From contig NZ_SMKA01000009.1 in NCBI RefSeq assembly GCF_004348455.1, positions 1-64,000 on the forward strand: a stretch of DNA of 64,000 nt, read 5' to 3'. A program made the translations under genes and the position numbers. Position 1 is the stretch's first letter; every line of letters begins with the position of its first letter. Under the pieces are notes generated by a model. The model saw only the letters and a list, made by a program, of their open reading frames with translations. It was not told the DNA's origin and ran no database searches. This document shows positions 52,417-59,396 of the stretch, piece by piece. Source of the stretch: Kribbella albertanoniae. Its GTDB lineage: Bacteria > Actinomycetota > Actinomycetes > Propionibacteriales > Kribbellaceae.

Positions 52417-53604
52417 CTACCGACCGGTCGGTCGGGTTGCAAGGTCGCGGTAGCGAGCCGTGGCCCGCCGGCGGAGGTCCTCGGGCGAGGAGCCGGTGAA
52501 GCGTCCGGGATCGAGCGGAGTGATCGCGGACGGTTCCCCGAACATCTGTGCCACCAGAGCTTTCGCTGCGCCCGCCGCATGGGTGACCCAGATTGCTTCG
52601 GCCGACCAGAGGCCATTCACCTGACCAAGCGACCCGAGCAGTGGCATCTTGTCCGGGGTGATGGCCAGTACGCCGCCGAGGTGCTCACTCGGACTCCACC
52701 GGTGTTCGGCGGGCAGTAACTTCAGAGCGGCGGCAACCGCGTCGTCGAATTCACCGCCCGGCCACGACAACTCGGCCCGGTCCGCCAACTCGTCCGCGAT
52801 CAAAGGGGCATGGTCGGAAGTGCCCAAGCCGTAGCGTGAGCCGTCGTCGCGCATATAGACGTTGTGTTCGGGCCAGCGGACGAGAGGCGAGGGCCGCCTG
52901 GTCGCCGAATGCGCGGAGCTGTAGACATAAGCATGTACGACGGGGACCAGCGGCAGGTGAATTCCGGCCAGGTCCGCAATTGCAGGCCCCCAGATACCGC
53001 AGGCGACAACCACGTCGTCCGCCGGCAGCCTTTCGTTTCCGACCTGTACGCCGACAATCCGATCGCCCCGAAGTTCGATCGCGGTTACCGGTTGACCGAA
53101 CAAGAAGCGGGCCCCCGCTGCCTCGGCCCGTTCGGCAAGGGCTGCCGTGATGACGGTCGCACGAGCCGCGCCGTCCCAAGGCAAATGCAGCGCGGCCACG
53201 ATCCCCTGGCGATCAACCATTCGCGGTGCCAGCGCCACGGCGTCGGCTGGATCGATCAGTGTCGCTGGAATGCCTACGGTGGCGGCTGCCTGCGCGCGCA
53301 CCGTCAGCCGCTCGGACCCGGCACGGCTTGTCGCCAGCTCCAAAGCTCCCACCTGATCGAAGCCCGCCTGGCCTCGCCACTGCAGGTTGCGGTAGATCTC
53401 CACGCTCTCGCGGGCCAACTCGACCAGAGTCGGCTCGTCGTTCAGGATCCCGACGAATCCGGGGGCATGGCCGGTCGACCCCGGCAGGCTGTCCGGCCCG
53501 CGCCGGTCGACCACGATGACCGAACATCCGGCCCGCCGGCCGAGCTGTTCGGCGACCGCCGTACCGACAATTCCGGCACCGAGTACTACGACCTGCCTTG
53601 TCAT
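52417..53604 (-). CDS. DAO-family FAD-dependent amino acid oxidase or dehydrogenase
   Basis: The 395-residue flavoenzyme has the N-terminal FAD motif VVVLGAGIVGTAVAEQLGRR, the GSTGHAPGFVG loop seen in glycine/sarcosine oxidase relatives, and a C-terminal segment (VTHAAGAAKALVAQM) closing on the flavin. It should oxidise an amine or D-/N-methyl amino acid. GGAGGG is 6 nt before the ATG at 53604. It is divergent from the N-monooxygenase operon, with 164 bp between the starts. It may supply or recycle an amino-acid intermediate for that pathway or be independent. Confidence 0.85.
   Translation of the reverse strand: MTRQVVVLGAGIVGTAVAEQLGRRAGCSVIVVDRRGPDSLPGSTGHAPGFVGILNDEPTLVELARESVEIYRNLQWRGQAGFDQVGALELATSRAGSERLTVRAQAAATVGIPATLIDPADAVALAPRMVDRQGIVAALHLPWDGAARATVITAALAERAEAAGARFLFGQPVTAIELRGDRIVGVQVGNERLPADDVVVACGIWGPAIADLAGIHLPLVPVVHAYVYSSAHSATRRPSPLVRWPEHNVYMRDDGSRYGLGTSDHAPLIADELADRAELSWPGGEFDDAVAAALKLLPAEHRWSPSEHLGGVLAITPDKMPLLGSLGQVNGLWSAEAIWVTHAAGAAKALVAQMFGEPSAITPLDPGRFTGSSPEDLRRRATARYRDLATRPTGR
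52419..52432. promoter_or_regulatory. TetR operator candidate 2
   Basis: ACCGACC and GGTCGGT form a perfect 14-bp palindrome. It starts within the last codon of the FAD oxidase gene, so the operator extends into the neighbouring coding sequence. Its centre is 34 bp from that of the first candidate. Confidence 0.65.
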
Positions 53605-53644
53605 GACTTTCCCTCCGTGAAGTTTTGTGAAATTGCAGGTTCCT

Positions 53645-53726
53645 GCCACGGCCTTTCGGGCTGGATCAAATATCTTGACCCCGGTCGGCCCGGACCGTAC
53701 TGTCCCGGTGACGTCCAGGCCGTGGC
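53645..53726. promoter_or_regulatory. Promoter and inverted repeat of the N-monooxygenase operon
   Basis: TTGACC (53675-53680) and TACTGT (53698-53703) are spaced by 17 nt and can serve as a sigma-70-type promoter for the rightward operon, whose GTG start is 66 bp downstream. The promoter is bracketed by a perfect 9-bp inverted repeat, GCCACGGCC (53645-53653) and GGCCGTGGC (53718-53726), which may bind a regulator. No IdeR-like iron box was seen. Confidence 0.45.
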
Positions 53727-53768
53727 CGGGCGCAAATGTTCATATCCAGTGGGGGAAAGGTAGTTCAC

Positions 53769-55118
53769 GTGCATCGTGACGCTATCGGTGACAGCGCTAT
53801 CGATGAAGGGGAAATCTTCGATACCGTCGGCGTCGGGTTCGGCCCGGCCAACATCGCCCTGGCGGTGGCCCACGCGGAGTGCTCGAGCCCGCGGTCGCTG
53901 ACCTTCGTCGAGGCGAACGACGGGCCGGCCTGGCAGGCCGGGATGATCATCGACGGTTCGGACATCCAGCACAATCCGCTCCGGGACTTCATCACCCCGA
54001 AGAACCCGTGCAGCCCGTACGGCTTCCTGAGTTACCTGAAGAGCGAAGACCGGTTGTTCCACTTCCTCAACCTGGACGCGCCCTATCCGCCGCGGTCGGA
54101 CTTCGCCCGCTACGTCAACTGGGTGGCGGACCAGTTCAAGGAGCAGACGCACTACTCCGAAGCGGTCGCCGCGATCTCCCTGTGCGACGATCCGGCCTCG
54201 GCGTCGGGCCGCCGGCTGGTCCGGGTCGACACCGGCTCCCGATCGCTGTGGGGCCGTTCGCTGTCCTTCGCCCCGGGCCGGTCGAAGAACATTCCCGAGA
54301 TCTTTCAGCCGCTGCTCGGCGACAATGTCTTCCATTTCACCGAATACACCGGCCGCCGGGATCTCTGGAAAGCCGGGAACGCGCCGAAGTCGGTGGCGGT
54401 GATCGGTTCGAGTCAAAGCTCGGTCGAGATCATTCTCGATCTGCGCGGCAGCCTTCCGGGGACCAAGACGCACAGCGTCTTCCGGAAATTCAGTTATGTC
54501 CTGAAGGACACCAGTCCGTTCACCGAGGACCTGCTGTTCCCGAAATTCACCGACTATTTCTACAACTCCTCGCCCGAGTCGAAGAAGCAGCTGAACGAGC
54601 AGGTCCTCCGGAGCAACTACGGCTCCGTCGACGAGGACGTTCTGAAGGAGCTGTACTTCGTCCTCTACGAGAACAAGGTGCGCGGCGACTCGTCGATCCT
54701 GGTGCACAACAACCGGGAGGTCATCGACGCGACCCACCGCGGCGCCGGCGTGGAGCTCGTCCTCCGGGATCAGCACACCGGCCAGGTGGAGACGATCCTG
54801 GTCGACGCCGTCATCCTCGCCACCGGCTTCCGGAACTTCGGCACCGCGGAGAACGAGGAACTCTGTCATCCGCTGCTGGGCGACATCGCCGACTCCTACG
54901 AGAAGAACGAGGACGGAACGCTGCGGGTGACCCGCAGCTACCAGGCGGTTCCGCGGGACGGGCACAACGCCCCGCCGCTGGTGCTCAACGGCCTGTGCGA
55001 GTCGTCGCACGGCCTGGGTGATGCCGGCTCGTTCAGTCTGCTGTCCTACCGCGCCTTCGACATCGAGCGTGCCCTCGCCGAGGCCCTCGACCCGAACTCT
55101 GGAGTGTCATGTACGTAG
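53769..55118 (+). CDS. Flavin-dependent L-ornithine/L-lysine N-monooxygenase (SidA/KtzI family)
   Basis: The 449-residue enzyme has the FAD motif VGVGFGPANIALAVAHAE, the NADPH-binding VAVIGSSQSSVEIILDL and the C-terminal ILATGFRN motif of the SidA/IucD/PvdA family, which hydroxylates the side-chain amine of ornithine, lysine or a shorter diamine. The GTG at 53769 is preferred: GGGGAAAGG is upstream and the family fold starts right after. It opens a seven-gene overlapping operon. The PaiB/KtzT-like gene two positions downstream makes the pair equivalent to KtzI/KtzT of piperazate biosynthesis. Diaminobutyrate, suggested by the EctB-like gene, is an alternative substrate. Confidence 0.9.
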   Translation: MHRDAIGDSAIDEGEIFDTVGVGFGPANIALAVAHAECSSPRSLTFVEANDGPAWQAGMIIDGSDIQHNPLRDFITPKNPCSPYGFLSYLKSEDRLFHFLNLDAPYPPRSDFARYVNWVADQFKEQTHYSEAVAAISLCDDPASASGRRLVRVDTGSRSLWGRSLSFAPGRSKNIPEIFQPLLGDNVFHFTEYTGRRDLWKAGNAPKSVAVIGSSQSSVEIILDLRGSLPGTKTHSVFRKFSYVLKDTSPFTEDLLFPKFTDYFYNSSPESKKQLNEQVLRSNYGSVDEDVLKELYFVLYENKVRGDSSILVHNNREVIDATHRGAGVELVLRDQHTGQVETILVDAVILATGFRNFGTAENEELCHPLLGDIADSYEKNEDGTLRVTRSYQAVPRDGHNAPPLVLNGLCESSHGLGDAGSFSLLSYRAFDIERALAEALDPNSGVSCT

Positions 55119-55558
55119 CGCAGTTCAACATCTCGATCGAACGCGAGTCGCTCGATCACCCCCGGATGAAGGACTTCGTCGAACGGCTCGAACCGGTGAA
55201 CGCCGAGGCCGACGTCTGGGACGGCTTCGTCTGGCGGTTGCACGACGACACCGGCAACGCGACCGACATCCGGGCGTTCGACGACCAGCGGATCATCTTC
55301 AACCTCTCGGTCTGGAAGTCCGTCGAGACGCTGAAGAACTTCGTCTACCAGTCCAGCCATCGGGCGATGCTGAAACGGCGGCTGGACTGGTTCGAGCGGA
55401 TCGTCGAGCCGAGCTATGTGCTGTGGTGGGTCGACGAGTCCGAACGGCCGTCGGTCGAGGAGGCGAAGAGCCGCCTGAAGCAGCTTCAGGAGCACGGACC
55501 GAGCTCGTCGGTGTTCACCTTCGACACCGTGCCGGTGCCGGACAGCAGCGATGCCTGA
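55109..55558 (+). CDS. DUF3291 protein
   Basis: The 149-residue protein matches the DUF3291 pattern (AQFNISIERESLDHPRMKDFVERLEPVNAEAD, then FNLSVWKSVETLKNFVYQSSHRAMLKRRLDWF and YVLWWV), a dimeric alpha/beta-barrel fold related to antibiotic-biosynthesis monooxygenases. No function is assigned to the family. The gene overlaps the monooxygenase by 10 nt and the PaiB-like gene by 8 nt, so its product is needed in step with them, perhaps as a rearrangement or redox helper. Confidence 0.85.
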   Translation: MYVAQFNISIERESLDHPRMKDFVERLEPVNAEADVWDGFVWRLHDDTGNATDIRAFDDQRIIFNLSVWKSVETLKNFVYQSSHRAMLKRRLDWFERIVEPSYVLWWVDESERPSVEEAKSRLKQLQEHGPSSSVFTFDTVPVPDSSDA

Positions 55559-56222
55559 GTACCTGACCGACCAGTACCGCAGTACCGATCAGGACAGAAT
55601 CCTCCATCTCGTCGAGAACTTCCCGTTCGCGACGTTGATCCCGGCCGACGGTTCGGACGTCGGGTTCATGCCGCTGCTGCTCGATCGGAGCAACGGGGAC
55701 CGTGGTGTGTGGCTGTACGGGCATCTGGACCTGCACAACCCGTTCCTGCCACAGCTGGACGGGCAGCGGATCACCGCGGTGTTCTCGGGCCCCAACGCCT
55801 ACATCTCGCCGGTCGAGTACGAGTCACGGCAGTACCCGACCTGGAACTACGCCGTGGCGCGGCTGACGGGGACCAGCGAACTCGTCAAGGACGAGACCGA
55901 CAAGCTCGCCGCCATGGTCCGGATGGTCGACCAGTTGGAGAGCGCCAACGGGACCGGCTATCGGTTGGACGAGCGCAGCCCGCAGGCACTGGCCATGATC
56001 AGCCGGATCGTCTTCTTCCGGCTTGAAGTGCTGGCCATGGACGGCGTCTTCAAGTTCTCGCAGGAGAAGTCTACCGAGGACAGACGACGCGCGCAGGACA
56101 GCTTGATCCGCAAGCTGCAGAGCAGGCAGAGCCAAGTGCTGCCGCGGCTGACGGCGGACTTGGAGACGCAGACCAGATCCGGCAGAAGCGCCGGCAACGT
56201 ACGTCGGGGAGCGCAGCAATGA
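55551..56222 (+). CDS. PaiB-family protein, KtzT-like (candidate N-N bond-forming haem enzyme)
   Basis: The 223-residue protein has the PaiB/FMN-binding-negative-regulator signature: GH58..NP (LYGHLDLHNPF), GPNAYISPVEY, YPTWNYAVARLTG and FKFSQEKSTEDR. KtzT, the haem enzyme that closes N5-hydroxyornithine to piperazate, belongs to this family, and the N-monooxygenase two genes upstream is the matching partner. The alternative is a regulatory or detoxifying PaiB, but a mid-operon position with 8- and 4-nt overlaps favours a biosynthetic role. The haem ligand cannot be assigned from sequence alone. The last 25 residues are a basic tail. Confidence 0.82.
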   Translation: MPEYLTDQYRSTDQDRILHLVENFPFATLIPADGSDVGFMPLLLDRSNGDRGVWLYGHLDLHNPFLPQLDGQRITAVFSGPNAYISPVEYESRQYPTWNYAVARLTGTSELVKDETDKLAAMVRMVDQLESANGTGYRLDERSPQALAMISRIVFFRLEVLAMDGVFKFSQEKSTEDRRRAQDSLIRKLQSRQSQVLPRLTADLETQTRSGRSAGNVRRGAQQ

Positions 56223-57247
56223 CACAGACCACGTCCAACCCGCCGAACAGCGCAGTGCATGAGAACGTGCTCGGCGCCATCGGCAACACCCCGATCGTCC
56301 GGCTGAACCGGGTGGCGGCGGACGAGTCCGCCGAAATCTTCGCGAAGCTGGAGTTCACCAATCCGGGTGGCTCGATCAAGGACCGGATCGGCTGGTGGCT
56401 GCTCGAGGACGCGGAGCGGCGGGGCCTGCTGAAGCCCGGCGGTGTGGTGGTCGAGGGGACCGGTGGGAACACCGGAATCGGTCTCGCGATGGCCGCGGCG
56501 GTGAAGGGCTACCGCTGTGTGTTCACCGTGCCGGACAAGATGTCCGAGGGGAAGATCAAGGTACTGCGTGCCTTCGGCGCCGAGGTGGTCGTGACACTGA
56601 CCGTTCCGCCGGAGAACCCGGAGAACTACTGCGCGGTCGCTCGCGAGATCGCGCGCAAGGAGCCGAACGCGTTCTACATCGACCAGTACAACAACCTCGC
56701 GAACGGCGACTACCACTACCGCAACACCGGCCCGGAGATCCTGCGGCAGTTGCCGGAGATCGACGTACTGGTCGCCGGCCTCGGGACGGGCGGGACGCTG
56801 TGCGGCACCGGCCGGTTCCTCAAGGAGCAGAATCCCGCGCTCAAGGTGATCGGGATCGACCCGATCGGCTCGATCCTCTACGACATGTACACGCACGGTA
56901 AGAGCGGTCCGGCGCAGCCCTACCTGATCGAGGGCATCGGCAAGGACTGCGTCCCGGCGAACATCGACTTCGATCTGATCGACGCTGTGGTGCAGGTGAC
57001 CGATCACCAGGGCTTCTCGATGACGCGCCGGATGCTCAAGGAGGAAGGCATCTTCGCGGGTGTCTCCTCGGGCAGCGCCGTCGCCGGAGCCCTCAACTGG
57101 CTGCGCGAGGAAGGCCAAGGCACCGCCGGCCTCAAGGTGCTGGTGATGTGCCCGGACAGCGGCAGCCGCTACATCTCCAAGGTGTACGACGACGACTGGA
57201 TGACGGCGAACGGCCTTCTCGACGAGTTGAATGGAGTTTCGTGGTGA
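56219..57247 (+). CDS. Cysteine synthase/CBS-like PLP enzyme (beta-replacement)
   Basis: The 342-residue fold-type II enzyme has the PLP Lys K54 in NPGGSIKDRI and a phosphate-binding GTGGTLCGTG loop. Its substrate loop reads EGTGGNTGIG instead of the usual TSGNTG, so the Ser of the loop is Gly. Such enzymes replace the beta-substituent of O-acetyl-, O-phospho-serine or cysteine with a nucleophile. In an operon with N-hydroxylated amino acids the nucleophile may be nitrogen rather than sulfide. It overlaps its upstream neighbour by 4 nt and its downstream neighbour by 4 nt. Confidence 0.87.
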   Translation: MTQTTSNPPNSAVHENVLGAIGNTPIVRLNRVAADESAEIFAKLEFTNPGGSIKDRIGWWLLEDAERRGLLKPGGVVVEGTGGNTGIGLAMAAAVKGYRCVFTVPDKMSEGKIKVLRAFGAEVVVTLTVPPENPENYCAVAREIARKEPNAFYIDQYNNLANGDYHYRNTGPEILRQLPEIDVLVAGLGTGGTLCGTGRFLKEQNPALKVIGIDPIGSILYDMYTHGKSGPAQPYLIEGIGKDCVPANIDFDLIDAVVQVTDHQGFSMTRRMLKEEGIFAGVSSGSAVAGALNWLREEGQGTAGLKVLVMCPDSGSRYISKVYDDDWMTANGLLDELNGVSW

Positions 57248-58134
57248 CAGCGACCTGGAGCACGGTCGAGCGGGTCGACGCGATCGGCCGGGAGGACTTC
57301 TACGGCGAGTTCGTTGCCCAAGGCAAACCAGTGGTGATCCGGAACCTGACCACGGACTGGCGGGCACTGGACTGGACCCCGGAGTACTTCCGCCGTGGCG
57401 GGCACACCACGAAGCTGGGCGTCAAGATGGGCAACGTGGCCGACGGCCGGCGCGAGTACGTCGCTCTGTCGGACTACCTGGAATCGCTGGCCAAGCACGA
57501 GACACAGGTTGCCGAAGGCACCGTGACGGAGCGGCCTGGCTATCTGCACGACGTGCCCCTGTTCGGCCACTTCCCAGACCTCAAGGCCGATGTCGATCCC
57601 TTCCCGCTGCACCTGCTGCCGGAGTGGTACCGGCCGAACTGGCCGGACTACACCCAGCACTTCATGGGGCCGACCGGCAGCATCACGCCGCTGCACTTCG
57701 ACACCCTGCTGACCAACAACCTGTTCTTCCACCTGGCCGGGCGCAAGCAGTTCATCCTGATCCCCGCCGAGCAACGCGAACTCTGCTACACCCACGGCTG
57801 GCGCTGGGCGAGCTTCGATCCCACCGCCCCCGACTACGACGCGTTCCCGCGGGCCGCCGAGACCACGCCCGTCACGGTCGTGCTCGAACCGGGCGAGATT
57901 CTCTACATGCCGCCGGGCACCCTGCACCACGTCACGAACCTGAGCCTGACGATGTCGTTCAACATCGACTGGCACACGGCCGAGAGCGCCCGCCGGGGGA
58001 TGGGATCCGTCTTCCACGGCGCACCGGTGCAGAACGGCTACTACAACCTGATCTCCTATCTCGGACTCGGTCTCGGCGTGCCCGCGAAATACGCCTTCCC
58101 GTTCTACAAGTCCTATCTGACCTACGTGAGCTGA
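57244..58134 (+). CDS. JmjC/cupin-8 Fe(II)/2-oxoglutarate-type oxygenase
   Basis: The 296-residue protein has the FIH-like cupin pattern. H151-x-D153 (TPLHFDTLLTNN) and a His at 228/229 (GTLHHVTN) supply the iron triad, and a GRKQFILIPAEQ strand is typical of cupin-8. It begins with GKPVVIRNLTTDW, as in JmjC-type hydroxylases. It should hydroxylate a free or carrier-free amino acid or peptide. The GTG at 57244 overlaps the previous stop (GTGA), with GGAG 7 nt upstream. Confidence 0.87.
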   Translation: MTATWSTVERVDAIGREDFYGEFVAQGKPVVIRNLTTDWRALDWTPEYFRRGGHTTKLGVKMGNVADGRREYVALSDYLESLAKHETQVAEGTVTERPGYLHDVPLFGHFPDLKADVDPFPLHLLPEWYRPNWPDYTQHFMGPTGSITPLHFDTLLTNNLFFHLAGRKQFILIPAEQRELCYTHGWRWASFDPTAPDYDAFPRAAETTPVTVVLEPGEILYMPPGTLHHVTNLSLTMSFNIDWHTAESARRGMGSVFHGAPVQNGYYNLISYLGLGLGVPAKYAFPFYKSYLTYVS

Positions 58135-58142
58135 CAATTCTG

Positions 58143-59396
58143 ATGACTGTGATCGACGATGTTGCCTGCCTCGAGTCCGAGGTACGGGTCTACAGCCGAA
58201 GCTGGCCGGACATCTTCACCAGGGCCTCCGGCGACCGGATCCACGCCGCTGACGGCTCGGTCTACCTCGACTTCTTCATGGGTGCCGGCGCGCTGAACTA
58301 CGGTCACGCCAACCCGCTACTGAAGGCGCCGCTGATCGACTACCTCACCGCCGACGGCATCGTGCACAGCCTGGACATGATGACCGAGGCGAAGAGCGAC
58401 TTCCTGCGGTCCTTCCAGGAGTTGGTGCTGCGGCCCCGGCACCTGGATTACAAGGTCCAGTTCACCGGACCCACCGGCACCAACGCGGTTGAGGCTGCCT
58501 TGAAACTCGCGCGGAAGGTGACCGGACGCGAGACGGTGGTCGCCTTCACCCGCTCCTTCCACGGCGTCAGCCTGGGCGCGCTGGCGGTGACCGCCAACGC
58601 GGACAAGCGGGCCGGCGCCGGCGTACCGCTGGACCACGTCCTCCGGATCCCGTACGACGGGTTCGGGCAGCACGGCGTATCCGGACTCGACCTGTTGGAC
58701 GACCTGATCCGTGACACGGGCAGCGGGATCAGCCTGCCGGCGGCCGTCATCGTGGAGACGGTTCAGGGCGAAGGTGGTGTCAACATCGCCGGCGCCGAGT
58801 GGCTGCAGCGGCTGGCGGCAATGTGCAGCAAGTGGGACATCCTGCTCGTCGTCGACGACATCCAGGCCGGCTGCGGGCGGACCGGTGGATTCTTCAGCTT
58901 CGAGGACGCGGGCATCCTGCCCGACATCGTCTGCCTGTCGAAGTCCATCAGCGGGTACGGCCTGCCGATGGCGCTCACCTTGTTCCGCCGCGAACTCGAC
59001 GTCTGGAATCCCGGCGAGCACAACGGCACGTTCCGGGGCAGCAATCCGGCCTTCGTGACCGCGACGGCCGCGCTCCGGACGTACTGGTCCGACGAGGTCC
59101 TGCACAAGGAGGTCGTGGCGAAGGGGGAGCTCGTCTCGGACTACCTGACCGCTGTCTGCAGCCGGTATCCGGGCGTCGTTCACCGTGGCCGTGGGCTCTT
59201 CTGGGGAGTGGAGTTCGCCGAGCCAGGGCTGGCCCGGCGGGTCAGCGCAGCGGCGTACGAGGACGGCCTTCTGGTGGAGACTTCTGGTCCCGACGACGAG
59301 GTCGTGAAACTGCTGCCCTCGTTGCTGATCTCACCGGCCGACCTCCGGGCAGGCTTGAGGATCCTGGGCGGCGCGATCGACCGGACGATGGCCTGA
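58143..59396 (+). CDS. EctB-like diaminobutyrate-2-oxoglutarate aminotransferase
   Basis: The 417-residue class III aminotransferase has the PLP Lys K267 (LSKSISGYGLPMAL) and strong EctB character: YLDFFMGAGALNYGHANP, VHSLDMMTEAK and VQFTGPTGTNAVEAALKLARKVTGRE. EctB makes L-2,4-diaminobutyrate from aspartate semialdehyde and glutamate. EctA and EctC are absent, so the product is not ectoine and diaminobutyrate is probably a building block of the operon's product. The ATG follows the oxygenase stop by 8 nt. Confidence 0.88.
   Translation: MTVIDDVACLESEVRVYSRSWPDIFTRASGDRIHAADGSVYLDFFMGAGALNYGHANPLLKAPLIDYLTADGIVHSLDMMTEAKSDFLRSFQELVLRPRHLDYKVQFTGPTGTNAVEAALKLARKVTGRETVVAFTRSFHGVSLGALAVTANADKRAGAGVPLDHVLRIPYDGFGQHGVSGLDLLDDLIRDTGSGISLPAAVIVETVQGEGGVNIAGAEWLQRLAAMCSKWDILLVVDDIQAGCGRTGGFFSFEDAGILPDIVCLSKSISGYGLPMALTLFRRELDVWNPGEHNGTFRGSNPAFVTATAALRTYWSDEVLHKEVVAKGELVSDYLTAVCSRYPGVVHRGRGLFWGVEFAEPGLARRVSAAAYEDGLLVETSGPDDEVVKLLPSLLISPADLRAGLRILGGAIDRTMA

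Noticed and set aside
53769-58134. Hydrazine synthetase route of the Spb38/Spb40 type (lysine hydroxylase plus cupin-MetRS fusion)
   Set aside because: The cupin here is a JmjC/FIH-like oxygenase with an iron triad and no methionyl-tRNA-synthetase-like domain is present.
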